In this document: positions 36,575 to 47,867 of the stretch, in pieces
Numbering within the stretch: position 1 is the first letter of the stretch
Layout of the letters: each line of letters opens with the position of its first letter
Source of the DNA: Eriocheir sinensis
Lineage: Eukaryota > Arthropoda > Malacostraca > Decapoda > Varunidae
Direction: 5' to 3'
Assembly (NCBI RefSeq): GCF_024679095.1
Contig: NW_026112142.1
Coordinates: 70,001-134,000, forward strand
Length of the DNA: 64,000 bases
The notes under the pieces: generated by a model
What the model was told of the DNA's origin: nothing
Databases searched by the model: none
Seen by the model: the letters and a program-made list of their open reading frames with translations, nothing else
Made by a program: the position numbers and the translations under genes

Positions 36575-37180
36575 CATAGATGGAGAGCAAGGATGAAAGA
36601 AAGGGAGAAATAGAATGAAACAGAGAATAGGAAAATAAAGAGACAGACGACTAAGGAGAAGTGGGCCCCGATGCGAATATTAGGAAACTCTAGCGGGCCG
36701 TCCTCGTGAGCGTCAGCACTCTCACTGGTGTTTTCTCTCGGCAGGTGTGTGGGTGCAATGTACACCTGAATGATGTTAATTGGTGAACAGCTTCCTACCA
36801 AGTAAAATCAATCCATCAATCAATCAGAGAAGGAAAATATAATAAAAAAGAAAAATTGGAATGAGAAAGAAAAGGGAAACGGATGCTGCGTCGCAAGCCG
36901 TCGCGAGGAGTCCTTGATGCTTGTGCGTTTCCCAGGCCCGTCGGTCTTCCATCCCTGAACCGATAAACGCGGTGACCGGCGCCTTCACAGTAATTATGAT
37001 TAATTTTATAATCCAGTCTGGTAGTTTTAAGAAGCGAGTTCTTGCATCCTCGCCTCGGCGGGGGTGTGGAGCGCCAGCGAGCCCAAGGTCTCCCTGGCGA
37101 GCATGGCAGGAATGCAGAGCTCCAGGCAGGGCTCCTCGGCGTCCCTCGGGGCCCCGATGGAGGTGCCGGAGATCTTCCGG
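36575..37180. other. Unassigned DNA beside the second minisatellite
   Basis: GC-rich from about 36890 on. A minus-strand open frame of 135 residues has no recognisable domain and is not called. Confidence 0.4.
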
Positions 37181-37182
37181 CT

Positions 37183-38632
37183 ACAAACCCGGGCAGGTGG
37201 AGGTCGTTAGCCGTGGTAGGCAATCTGCCTAGGAGAGCAAACTCTATACAAACCCGGGCAGGTGAGGCTCGTTAGCCGTGGTAGGCAATTCACCTAGGAG
37301 AGCAAACTCTATACAAACCCGGGCAGGTGGAGGTCGTTAGCCGTGGGAGGCAATTCACCTAGGAGAGCAAACTCCGAACAATAAACCTGGGCAGGTGGAG
37401 GTCGTTAGCCGTGGTAGGCAATTCACCTAGGAGAGCAAACTCCGAACAATAAACCCGGGCAGGTGGAGGTCGTTAGCCGTGGTAGGCAATTCACCTAGGA
37501 GATCATAAACCTATCAATAATCCCGGGCAGGTGGAGGTCGTTAGCCGTGGTAGGCAATTCACCTAGGAGAGCAAACTCCGAACAATAAACCCGGGCAGGT
37601 GGAGGTCGTTAGCCGTGGGAGGCAATTCACCTAGGAGAGCAAACTCCGAACAATAAACCCGGGCAGGTGGAGGTCGTTAGCCGTGGGAGGCAATTCACCT
37701 AGGAGAGCAACGTGCGAACAATACACCCGGGCAGGTGGAGGTCGTTAGCCGTGGTAGGCAATTCACCTAGGAGAGCAAACTCTAAACAAACCTGGGCAGG
37801 TGGAGGTCGTTAGCCGTGGTAGGCAATTCACCTAGGAGAGCAAACTCTAAACAAACCCGGGCAGGTGGAGGTCGTTAGCCGTGGTAGGCAATTCACCTAG
37901 GAGAGCAAACTCTAAACAAACCCGGGCAGGTGAGGCTCGTTAGCCGTGGTAGGCAATTCACCTAGGAGAGCAAACTCTAAACAAACCCGGGCAGGTGGAG
38001 CTCGTTAGCCGTGGGAGGCAGTTCACCTAGGAGAGCAAACTCTAAACAAACCCGGGCAGGTGAGGCTCGTTAGCCGTGGTAGGCAATTCACCTAGTAGAG
38101 CAACCTGAACAACAAACCCGGGCCGGTGGAGGTCGTCAGCCGTGGTAGGCAATCTTCCTAGGAGAGCATCCTCCTAACAACAAACCCGGGCAGGTGGAGC
38201 TCGTCAGCCGTGGTAGGCAATCTTCCTAGGAGAGCAAACTCCGAACAACAAACCCAGGCAGGTGGAGCTCGTCAGCCGTGGTAGGCAATCTTCCTAGGAG
38301 AGCAACCTGAACAATAAACCTGGGCAGGTGGAGTCGTCAGCCGTGGTAGGAAGTATTCCTAGGAGAGCAACCTCATAACAAAAAACCCGGGCAGGTGGAG
38401 GTCGTCAGCCGTGGTAGGCACTCTTCCTAGGAGAGCAAACTCCGAACAATAAACCCGGGCAGGTGGAGCTCGTCAGCCGTGGTAGGCAGTCTGCCTAGGA
38501 GAGCAAACTCTAAACAAACCCGGGCAGGTGGAGGTCGTCAGCCGTGGTAGGCAGTCTGCCTAGGAGAGCAAACTCTAAATAAACCCGGGCTTGTGGTGCT
38601 CGTTATACTGTCGTAGACAATCCACGCGATGG
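37183..38632. repeat. Minisatellite, 63-68-bp unit, about 22 copies
   Basis: Unit core cccgggcaggtggaggtcgt, tagccgtggtaggcaattca, cctaggagagcaaactc, then either cgaacaataaa (68 bp) or taaacaaa (about 63 bp). Units before about 38.1 kb carry cgttagccg with aattcacc; units after carry cgtcagccg with aatcttcc or agtctgcc. So there are two spatially separated subfamilies. Confidence 0.95.
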
Positions 38633-38639
38633 GAACACC

Positions 38640-39597
38640 AAAGAAAAGGAAAATAAAAAGAACACCAGAAAATGGAAAATACAGAAACGAAACATCAAGA
38701 AAAGAAACAAAAGATCATCCACCTTAGGCCCTAACATCGCCAAAATTATGGTGGGTCTCTTCTGGGGAGAAAGCGGCTCACCCAGACCAAAGAACATCAA
38801 CAAGGGATGATATAGAAAAGAACACCAAAAAAATATGGAAAAAGAACAGAAAAAACATCGAAAAAGAAAAGCAACAGAAATAAATGAGCAACATCGAGAA
38901 AAGAGAAATACAAAGAAACATCATCCACCTTTCGGCCCCAAACAACATCACCAAAATTATGGATGGGTCTCTTCTGGGAGGAAAGCGGCTCATCCAGACC
39001 AAGGAACATCAACAAAAGGATGATGGGAAAAAAATAACAACAAAAAACATCAAAAAGAAGTAAAAAGAAAAAGAACAGGAAAACATCGAAAAAGAAAACA
39101 AAAGCAATAAAAAGAACGAAAAACACGACATCAATAAAATAAAATAAAACAAACATCATCCACAAAAACATCTCCAAAATTATGGGTGGGTCTCTTCTGG
39201 GAGGAAAGCGGCTCACCCAGACCAACGAACATCAACAAAAGGATGATAGGAAAAAAGAACACCAAAAAAGAACATCAAAAAAGAAAACTAACACCGAGAA
39301 AACACAAAGGAAAAAAAGAAAGAAAAAGAAAAGAAAAAGAAAACAAATAGAAAAAAAGAAAAGAAAGAAAGAAAAGGAAAAAGAAAAAACAAAATAACAA
39401 AATAAAATAAAAATAAATAAACAAAATAATATAAACAAATAAATAAATAAATACAGAATATAGTAAAATTAACTAACTGACTCTAACTGCTTAACTAACT
39501 ATCAAACTATCTACTTAACTAACCTACCTAACTAACGGAAATAAAGCTGTTTGACTACCCATTAACAAACAAACTAACAAACCACTTAACGATCTAA
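38640..39597. repeat. A-rich tandem repeat, ~212-221-bp unit, three copies
   Basis: ggtctcttctgg(g/a)gag, aaagcggctca and cccagaccaa recur near 38755, 38967 and 39188, each followed by a very A-rich part with catcatccac. From about 39290 to 39597 only A-rich simple sequence and an aactaacta-type stretch are seen. Confidence 0.8.
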
Positions 39598-39690
39598 CAT
39601 GGATAGTGAGGTAAGGTGGGATTAGACTTACAGGAGCTGCCTTGTATAGACCAACCGGCCTCATGCAGACTCCTTACGTTCTTATGTTCG
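39598..39690 (+). mobile_element. 3' end of a LINE (same family as 32288-32877)
   Basis: acatggatagtgaggtaagg (final codons), ggagctgccttgtatagacc and ccggcctcatgcagactcct, ending ttcttatgttcg. Confidence 0.8.
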
Positions 39691-39714
39691 TTTACGTTTA
39701 AGAATATGGCCTTT

Positions 39715-40190
39715 AAACCCCATTCACACCTGTACTAATACCTGACAGGTTGGGTGACTCCTTCTACCTCTGCCTGTTTCCTCTCCTGCTACTGTCTCCG
39801 CTATCAGCACACAATCTTCCCTCAACCATAAAACCCACACCTAACCTAACCTAACCTTCCTGTATACTCCATTCACACCTGTGCTAATACCTGGCTGGTT
39901 GGGTGACTCCTTCTACCTCTGCCTGCCTTCCCTCCTGTTACTCTCTCCGCTATAAGCACAAATCTTCCCTCCCCCATAAAACCCACACCTAACCTAACCT
40001 AACCTTCCTGTATACCCCTTTCACACCTGTACTAATACCTGGCTGGTTGGGTGACTTCTACATCTGCCTGCCTCCTCCTGTTACTGTCTCCGCTATCAGC
40101 ACACAATCTTCCCTCAACCATAAAATCCACACCTAACCTAACCTAACCTTCCTAACCTAACCTTAATGTATACCCTTTCATACTTGTGCT
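39715..40190. repeat. Tandem array, ~149-bp unit, three copies, with CCTAA runs
   Basis: ttcacacctgt(a/g)ctaatacc recurs near 39725, 39873 and 40022, with ggttgggtgact, ctctgcctgcc and acacctaacctaacctaacc in each unit. Confidence 0.85.
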
Positions 40191-40724
40191 AATACATGAC
40201 TGGCTCACTTCCCTACATTCAACCACTAACACCTTCAACCCCCCCCCGCTCCCACACACACACACACGCATAAAACTATCAAACCCTCATTTAAAACAAT
40301 ATATCAAACATTCACAAGAAAAAAACACCAGGACGCAACACTGTATAAGGCAAAGATGACGGTGGGAAGAGGGGTGAAGAGGGGGGGGGGGGGAGGTCAC
40401 ACAATACCCTAAGCATTACCCTCCGTCCCTTGGCCCGTGACCCCGCGCAGGTAACAGCAGACCCCCTCAGCCGGCGACACAGGACCGATTGTGACACGCA
40501 GGTTACCTCATTTTACCTTTTCCAGGCATACCCATTTCACTGACCCACGCGTGAGGAGGAGGAGGAGGAGGAGGAGGATAAAATAGCAAAGGAAAAAGAC
40601 GACGAGGTGGAGGTCAAGAAAGGGGAGCTAGCGAGAGGGAGAAAAAGGAGGAGGAGGAGGAGGAGGAGGAGGAGAAACTCAACGTGGAGGGTAAGGTAGT
40701 GTAGGCTGCGGGGTCAGCTAAGCT
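40191..40724. other. Low-complexity and unassigned DNA
   Basis: A G-run of about 12 at 40381, two (GAG)n purine tracts at about 40551-40580 and 40648-40675, and no recognisable gene. Confidence 0.5.
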
Positions 40725-40905
40725 CCGCACCATTATCCCCTATTTTCAGGAGTAAAAAAAAAGTCCTTGAATTGGATTTTCAAAGTGTTTCCATGACTGT
40801 TGAAGGTTTGTACAAAAGATATATGAAGAGATACTGATGTTTCATAAAGTAGATTATGAGATACTGGCACGGACCTAAAACGAATCTTTACCTCGAAATG
40901 TTTAA
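40725..40905 (-). repeat. Inverted partner of the repeat at 34640-34805
   Basis: Reverse complement of that repeat from ccattatcccctattttc to gcacggacctaaaacgaatc. Here it continues into tcgaaatgtttaagaatatg, the terminal sequence of the dispersed ~200-bp family. Confidence 0.85.
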
Positions 40906-41174
40906 GAATATGGCCCCTTATGTTCTTACGAGTATAGAGGTTTTGCAGTGACGTCACGAAATAGCGTCGTCTGCACCTTGTGCGTCGTCTGCAAACCCTC
41001 TGGTGGTCCCCTCCCCAGCAGAGCGAGCGGACGCACCACGTGTGCCCCATCCCTAAGTCACTACCCGCGGGCAAATGGCAGGACCTTCAGCATCATTTGT
41101 GTTAAGTGATTACGCGAAATCGCTTGAGAATGCTGCGAAGCTAAGATACATCGAACAAATCAGTGCTTTTGGAG
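40906..41174. other. Unassigned DNA
   Basis: Contains a 24-bp word (atagaggttttgcagtgacg on) at 40934-40957 that recurs inverted near 53775-53798. Otherwise nothing recognised. Confidence 0.4.
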
Positions 41175-41420
41175 GAGGAGACTGGTAGACTGGCTGTCTA
41201 GCTGCCTGGCTGGCTGGTTGACTGGTGGGTTGACTGGTTGCCTGGTGGGTTAATTGGCTGGCTGATTGGTAAGCTGACTGTCTGTCTAACAGACCGACTG
41301 GATGGCTAATTGGTTCATTGGATGACTGACTGGGTGGTTGACTGACTGGCTGATTGGTTAACTGGCTGGCTGATTGGTTGGTTAGGTGACTGTCTGGCTG
41401 GTCGGTTGACTAGCTGTCCC
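41175..41420. repeat. Degenerate (CTGG/TTGA) tetranucleotide-based repeat
   Basis: Runs of ctggctggctggttgactgg with mutations over about 245 bp. Confidence 0.85.
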
Positions 41421-41429
41421 TCTGCCTGG

Positions 41430-42302
41430 CCGATCTCCTGTTGCTGACCAGTGATACCCAGGTAGGCAGCACAGGCAGGCAAACAGGAGAGGGCAAGTGA
41501 CGACAGGTGAGGGCAGGTGACGGCAAGTCACCTTACACTACGCACTCTTGGTCACTTCCCTGCGTACACTTATATACTCCACCCAGCACTGAGCTCTGTC
41601 CCTCTCTGCACTTTGCCTCCACTGAGTTTCCTTTCCTATTTTCTTCCCCTGCTTGAGCGCCGGCATGCGTGTTTACCTCCGCCAGCTCATGTAAATCCCG
41701 TTCCAGAGTAATCCCCCGCCACACAATAACCCAGGGGACCCGGGACAATACCTAAATGAGTGTTAGCTCATGTAATAATCTGATGTCTTCCCTGTAATAT
41801 ATCTTTGACAAATTGAGCACTGCAGAGTCGAGATGAAGCAGACGGCCGCCAGTTCTCCCTCCTCATAGCTGTTATCCACTTCCCCCGCTGACATGATTTC
41901 ATTATTCAAGAAATAGACCGTGGAAAAAACCGCGGGAGTCACCGCCATTTTGATTGAGAGAGCGGGAAGATGCATCACTAGAAGGCGGGAGCAGAGCGCT
42001 ATTTCAAATCATATTCGTTATTACTGCCATAGCTGAGCTATGTGTGGGATGCATGACCCACTATTACCTAGTGCATGTGTTAGGTTATCAATAATGAATA
42101 ATAATCCATAGCCGTAGGGCGTTTAGCATAGGTGTAATGCAGAAAAAACGAGATGTCAGTGTGGCGAGAGCTGGCATCTTGACCGCGGCCGGGGCGCTGA
42201 GCCTTGTGGGTCTTGCCGCTCCCCGCAGCATTCTTCCACCCAGACTCCAACGAGACTAGACGTCCCTCTACTTGTTACTTGTTACTCGTGTTTCTTATTT
42301 AT
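41430..42302. other. Unassigned DNA flanking the DNA transposon
   Basis: No gene, SINE or tandem array recognised. It ends in ttcttatttat, the last three bases of which are the proposed target duplication. Confidence 0.45.
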
Positions 42303-42660
42303 TAGTCTGTCTGCCAAACCAGGAATTAGGACCTAACCTCACAATCTCTGATAAAGTTTTTTTCTCTGCGGATTATTCTTCTATGGGGTCTGAGTTAACA
42401 TCCTAGGGTGGGTGTGAAACTCTCAGCTTTGGGGAAACTGAAAAATCCAAGATGGCGGCAAATATGGCCGCCGACCACAGAAAAAAGGCTAGAAGGCCCT
42501 CTAATTATGCAAGAAAGTCGTGTAATATGTCAAAACAGGGGTTTTGGGGCATGGCAAACCCAATTATAACATTAAAAAGAAAAAAAATGTAATATTTTGC
42601 AAGATATAATGCATACTGATACATATTTTCCACTTTTAGAGAAGACGTTGACCATGACTT
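42303..42660 (+). repeat. Left terminal inverted repeat of the DNA transposon
   Basis: Pairs with 47868-48227. The outermost 14 bases match exactly; conserved blocks follow at the same order and spacing, with small indels. Confidence 0.85.
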
Positions 42661-42966
42661 GTGTAACATGCAGTGATATGGGCACAGCAGTGAGACCAAA
42701 ATCTATCTATGAATAAATCATTATCTGTGAATTTTAATGCTACCACACCTAAAATGTTAGGAAACAACTAAATTTTCAAAATCTCTTAATCAAATGTACA
42801 GTTCGGAATGACGACAAAACATGGTCACCACATCAGTACAATCACTATCTTCACTAAACAGTGTTCACAAACTAGTTTCAATGTTATACCTTAAAAGCTT
42901 TTGAAATACCTATTCTTCCAATAGTTACAATAAGATGTGGACAAAGACACAATTAAACAATCAATA

Positions 42967-44125
42967 TCAGTCACAATCATCATCGTCCTCATCAGAGTGA
43001 TTTCCCAGAAGAGTGTCACTTATTCTGGTGTGGTAATTCCAGCAATCACCAACTCTTTGACAGTTGCAAAATGTTCCACAAGTCATTACAGAACTGTTGC
43101 AGCTGCATCTGCGTGTATTGCATGGTTTCTCTCCCTTGCATTCACATTTGATACTCTTGAGTAGAGATTTTGGAGCCAGTTCTGTGTTGGGAGGTAGCAT
43201 CACTGCAGCCAGAATTCCGTTATCTACATTATACCACCCATGCAACAAGGGGTCAAGTTCTGGTGGGTTTGCTTCCAGGGAGTTCCTCCAAACTGCTACC
43301 TGGATGTGAGCACGAGCCACATTCTGAGCAAGAGCTTCATCTGTTGGGGGCAGAGACTTCAGCTTTGGAGAACGTGCAATGTTCTTGCTCACTTTCTTCA
43401 TCCATAATTTGTATCTGGCATCACTTGCTGAATCAGCATTTCCCTCTCCGTAGCATGCAAGAATGAAGCCTGTACATTCTTTGATCACTTTTCTTAGAGT
43501 GATTTTGAGGTCTCCCAAAGCACTTAGAGGATGTTTTTTGCTTCTTAGAACTCTTAGAGGAACCCCTTTTCCAATTCCGTAGTATGGTGCTACTGTGTCA
43601 CACCCTGATATGCCATGCATTGCAAGGAGGTCTTCCATAATGTCATCATTTTTGGCCACAGTTGCATTGATATCAATCACAGACCTCCCTTTGATTGGTG
43701 ACACCATCCAAACCTGAAGACTGAGCTTCCCCAGATGACAGAAGTGACACAGCAGCACAAACACATCTGTGTCATCAGCTACAACTATGGCTGACTGTGG
43801 TCTCACAATTGCCAACTGCTGGGGAATGATGGTATCAGCCTCTTCATGTCTTGTTTCTAGATCCCGTCTCTGTATTGCCAGCCCTTTGTACAGCTCAACT
43901 GGTGTAGGATGGCTTCCAGTGATGACAAGGCGATGTTTCTGGAACTCCTCCTTGTGGTTAATCAGATCTTCATAAAGCAGGTCTATCAGGGCTGCCTTGT
44001 TCTGGGTTACCGTCAGGATGACTTTCTGTGGTGGAATCTTGGTGGTCGGAGTAAGGTGATACACCCTACTTGCCCCTAAATCCCTGGTCTTTCGAAGGGA
44101 CTCCTTCCTGCTGTTTTCAATGTAT
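42967..44125 (-). pseudogene. Transposon gene, last exon: FEN/XPG-like core and CXC-like cysteine cluster
   Basis: An open frame of about 385 residues ending in an acidic tail and a TGA or TAA-type stop at 42967. It opens just after an acceptor (ttctttccttcag). Counting from the V of VYHLTPTTK as residue 1: HEEAD at 73-77, ADDTD at 96-100, and GISGCDTVAPYYGIGKG at 151-167. These resemble, in order, the E..D metal-site motif, the DSD/DTD catalytic pair and the GCDY..GIG helix-hairpin-helix of FEN1/XPG nucleases; this parallel is inference. Residues 307-343 hold nine cysteines (CECKGEKPC ... CSC ... CNC ... C), like half of a tesmin/TSO1 CXC domain, which binds DNA through zinc. This exon is intact and is the best-preserved part of the gene. 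Confidence 0.75.
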
Positions 44126-44284
44126 CTGAAGGAAAGAATTTTATTTTATTTTATTTTATTATTATTATTATTATTATTATTTTTGTGTGTGTGTGTGCGT
44201 GTGTGCATCAAAGATTTTTTTTTTATTTCATTACATTTCGAACATGTATAGAAACTTAGATAAGAAAAAAATAATACCACTTAC
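44126..44284 (-). other. Intron of the transposon gene
   Basis: Donor AG|GTAAGT and acceptor TTCCTTCAG|A lie in the minus-strand frame. Removing the 159 bp joins ...YLIFDR to YIENSRKE in frame, whereas reading through hits a stop at once. The intron contains a (TAAAA)n / (AAT)n stretch. Confidence 0.8.
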
Positions 44285-45745
44285 CTGTCAAATATGAGAT
44301 AAACATCTGATCTAGACGCTTGATCATCCAGGTGTCTGCGGAAGTTGTCCAGGAAGTCTTGCACTGTGCCAGACGATGGCCAGGTAACAACCCACAACAC
44401 AGCACACCCATCCAGGAATCTTGCTTCAGTGGTCATGTTGCGAAGCTGAATATGGGCTTCAACTTTGATGGCATTCTTGAGATTGGCCTTTGACGTGCAT
44501 TCCCGCATCTGGCCATCACCAGAAAACATTGACGGTGGATGTGAGGACAGTTCATACTTCATCATGGATTTGATATCAAAGTCATCTGATCTTCCTTGTA
44601 ATGCCATTGCTCTTGCATACAATGTTTCTGTATCAACAATCTTCTGTTGAGGTTTACAGTGCTTGTCTGCTTTGGCCATTGTTTTAACCTTCTTCTGAAT
44701 AGTACCATGGAATGAAGCTGGCCAGCCAGCTTCAAAGGCATTCATTTCAGCTACAGCAATGGCAATGGCCTGGTCAACATTGACCTTTGGATCACTGACA
44801 ACATTCCCAGTCACTATGTTCACCAAGCCATCCTTCAGGTGTTGTTCTGGGTCTAGAGGATCAATGACCATACTGAGTTTTTCCCGCAGAGCTTTTCTGT
44901 CTCTGGTATCTGTCCGCATCCTTCCCTTTGATTCCTCTTTGTGGTGACTCTGAGATTCATCTCCAACCTCATCAATGGTGTTTATGCCTGACATGACTGT
45001 GTTGATAGCATGGATACTCATGGTCCATGTCTTGAGGGCTTCTGGTTTCATGGTAAGGCCGATGATACCACTGTGGCCATGACCATAGCGCATATAGGTT
45101 GTTTCTATGGCCATGTCAGACCATATTCCATTGAAGATCCCAGGTTTGTGATGCATAGTGTGCTGTCCTTTGAGAAATTGTTCTTCCAGTTTCTCTGGCA
45201 TCGCCTCTATACTCCGAGCATAGAAAAGACCATAGCGTCCATAATTATGGTGCCCTGCTGCAAAGAATAGAGGTATCATTTCCTTTACAGTTAGGACATG
45301 CAGTGGCCAATCTGCCTCTCTTTCGGCTCTCACAAACTTCAAGACACTCAACATAGGCTTAATGAAGCAGTCAACCCAAAGCCTTGCAGTACGGCTTTTC
45401 ATGGACAGGTCATCCAGGACTGACTTAAGACCATCCATACTTGTGACTGTAGCTTTGATGAAGATTGGTCGCAGAAGCTCCTCAAGCAGCATTCTCAATG
45501 CACGAACATTTTCTGGATATTTCTTGCAAGGAGCATCTTTTCACCCCACCAAATTGCTCACTAAGAACTTCCTCCAAGCCAGTCTGAGCCATCAAAGACC
45601 CAATGCATCCTATGTAGCTCATCAAAAAGTGCATACCTCCAAGACGAAGGAACACGTTGTGACAGAGATTGGGGTTGTCCCAAGTGAGGTGGAGTGCTAC
45701 TCTGTAGAGCTGCTGGTCTGCAGTATAGACTACGTACTCTGACCA
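44285..45745 (-). pseudogene. Transposon gene, central exon with a frameshift near 45540
   Basis: The open part (44285-45498) encodes about 405 residues including VKEMIPLFFAAGHHNYGRYG (about 71-90), GQHTMHHKPGIFNGIWSDMA (about 111-130) and ETTYMRYGHGHSGIIGLT. Its candidate acidic residues (D44, D128, E132) might belong to an RNase H-like transposase core, but I cannot prove that. Upstream, the continuing frame GGMHFLMSYIGCIG ... EEVLSEQFGGVK lies in another phase. The sequence needs two nearby indels around 45515-45545 to read through, so this copy is broken or misassembled there. A TTG, not an ATG, begins the open part, so it is an internal fragment. Confidence 0.7.
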
Positions 45746-46690
45746 GCTTCCTCCGAGATCTTCTTGGCCTTTATAATGGAAGACATAATTGTCTTGGGAT
45801 CTGCAGGGGGGCTGTCCATTAGAGGCAAGTACACAACATTGGTTTTAGGCTTCTCAGAGTGACCTTGATCTCGACAAAGCTTAGTATTGTAACCATTGTA
45901 CTCAGGACAATTTTCAAGAGTGATAATATCATGTAGAAATTGTAAGTCAATTTCTTCAGCTCTTGAGTTTGCGACCTGCTGGAACTGTGTCATCTTCTGG
46001 GAAACCTGTGGCTGTGGTACTTCATTCATCACTGGCTTTTGTGTACACTGATAGACAAGATCCAGAGTTTCATCATCTTCAGGAAGCTTTTGAGACATCT
46101 CTTCCTTCTTGATCCGTCTAATGTGTTTTCTGGAGACTTTTCTGGTGATTTGGCTGAAGGCTGAATAACAATCATTGCAAGGGCATGGGTTGATAACTTG
46201 CCATTGGGTGATGAAATGTCAGCATCAAAGTTGTCTGCAACAATCTGGATGAGGCCATCACCTGCATCTGATAGTCCTTGTAGACCTGCATCACTGTATG
46301 AGGCATGAGCAGCTGATTTCTTAAATCTCATCACCTCGTCATAGCTGCATGTGACTTTGAAATGATACAGCTGGTCTACTACTTTCTTTGAGTCTCTCGT
46401 AAGCAGACCTAGGGCAATCTGTAGGTCAGTAGGCTGGTTTGTAACCTGGCTGGTTACTATATTTCCTACCATGGCTGCTGCTAATGTCCTGTTCATCTTG
46501 GGTGAGATAAGAGACAACAGAGAGGATAGTGTGGGAGAAACTGTTTCATCCATTTTGTCCTTGTCAATGTGGAGATCGTAATGCATTCTGTTGCATTTCA
46601 TATCCTTGCATTCTTGCTCAATGGCCCTGGCTACTTGGATCTTGCTGTGCTCGAGGTCATCATGAGCTTTGTCATCCTTACCATCTTCAG
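45730..46690 (-). pseudogene. Transposon gene, second quarter, frameshifted near 46100
   Basis: Two overlapping frames: one runs from about 46690 through QECKDMKCNRMHYDLHIDKD and SPTLSSLLSLISPKMNRTL to ALAMIVIQPSAKSP. The other starts near RKHIRRIKKEEMSQKLPEDD and runs to KAKKISEEAGQST. A single-base shift near 46110-46140 would join them. No known fold is recognised; the region is mainly helical by composition. Confidence 0.65.
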
Positions 46691-47527
46691 AACAAAAGAA
46701 GCAGAATTCCTGAATACGACGATACTTGCATAGCCAGGGGATGACAAAATTATAACATCATCAGCAAAGTGTTGTTTCACCTTCTCAATAACAGTTTTGC
46801 GTGACTGTTGTATCGTACTAAAGCTGCTATAGACGTCGTAGAGTTCAACTGTGTTCCAATGACTGTTCTTATTTTCCAGCATGAATTGGAAGACAGCATC
46901 TAGGCCTGGATCAGTTACATCTGTTTCTTGTTGTCTTCCCGTTGATTGTATGTTTCTCATAGCCATAAAGGAACACATGCAATCCCTGTGGTACCTGGCA
47001 TCTGCTGCATGAAGATCCAAGGCACCCTCCAATCGAATTCTAACTTCATTGCCCCACTCGTCATTGCGAACAGCACATCTTTCCAGCAAAAATTCTTTGT
47101 AGGGTCTTTTGTCTTTCTCTGACTTCGTTGAGCGACAAAGATATGCTGGTCTCCATCTGTCTGGATGTCTGTAGTCTTTTCTAATGTCACAGATTTCCCC
47201 ACAGTACAGACAATGTTGTCTGAAGTTGAACTGAAGGGAAGACTTACGAAGTTTCCTCTGGGGTTCTTCTGAGGTACTCTGTTGTCTGTGCTTTCCCAGA
47301 TTTGATTTTGAAGTATATCTGGATACACAGTTTTTGTGATAAGATATTGTCATGTCTGGGTTTTCTGTCAACTGTTCTTGCAACTTGATGTGCAAGTTAT
47401 CTCCATATTTTCGACTTGCATCTATAATGGATTGTATTCTGCCAGGTCCTTTGTTTTTCTGCAATCCCTTTGTTTCCTTTTCACATTCTTCTCCATATCT
47501 GAACTTGAAAGCACATTCCTCAGACAT
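46631..47527 (-). pseudogene. Transposon gene, N-terminal part with Cys/His motifs
   Basis: Starts at an ATG (MSEECAFKFRYGEECEKETK) and runs 298 residues. Possible metal ligands: YHKNC at 63-67, HCLYCGEIC at 105-113, and LHAADARYHRDC at 172-183. These suggest a zinc-binding DNA-recognition region. The frame is lost near 46690: the last residues after VVFRNSASF are out of phase, while another frame continues as DGKDDKAHDDLEHSKIQVAR. The usual start of related proteins is not known to me, but the ATG is the first in the frame. Confidence 0.75.
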
Positions 47528-47867
47528 AGTTCATTCACAGAATGTATTCAGCATCTCTGACTTTGATGTTCTGGAAACCGACAGATCCATTCAGCTGTCT
47601 TCCTGGAAATTGAAAAAAAAAAGTCTCTCGCTATTGATGTATATTCAACACAATATTACATCTACATGGCAGTCATAGATCTAATGATTCAGTGGCAACA
47701 ATATATAATGCTCACATTTAAACCATGTGCTTTATGGGTAAAAATTGAAGCAGTTTACGCTGATGGATCTTACCACTCCCCTGAAGCATCCCCTTTCAAT
47801 GGCTAAGATTAAAAATAGTGATAAACCATTTTTTACAGTCCATTTTTAATTCAGCAATCCAAACAAC
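47528..47867. other. Transposon 5' region upstream of the gene
   Basis: AT-rich DNA between the start codon and the right TIR. It should hold the promoter, but no clear TATA box or initiator can be asserted. Confidence 0.4.

Noticed and set aside
36816..37223. 135-residue minus-strand frame
   Set aside because: No recognisable domain. Part of it overlaps the start of the minisatellite; it remains a possible exon but is not supportable.
42967..47527. Treating the CXC-bearing gene as a host gene
   Set aside because: It lies wholly between matching terminal inverted repeats with a target duplication, so a transposon gene is the better explanation.
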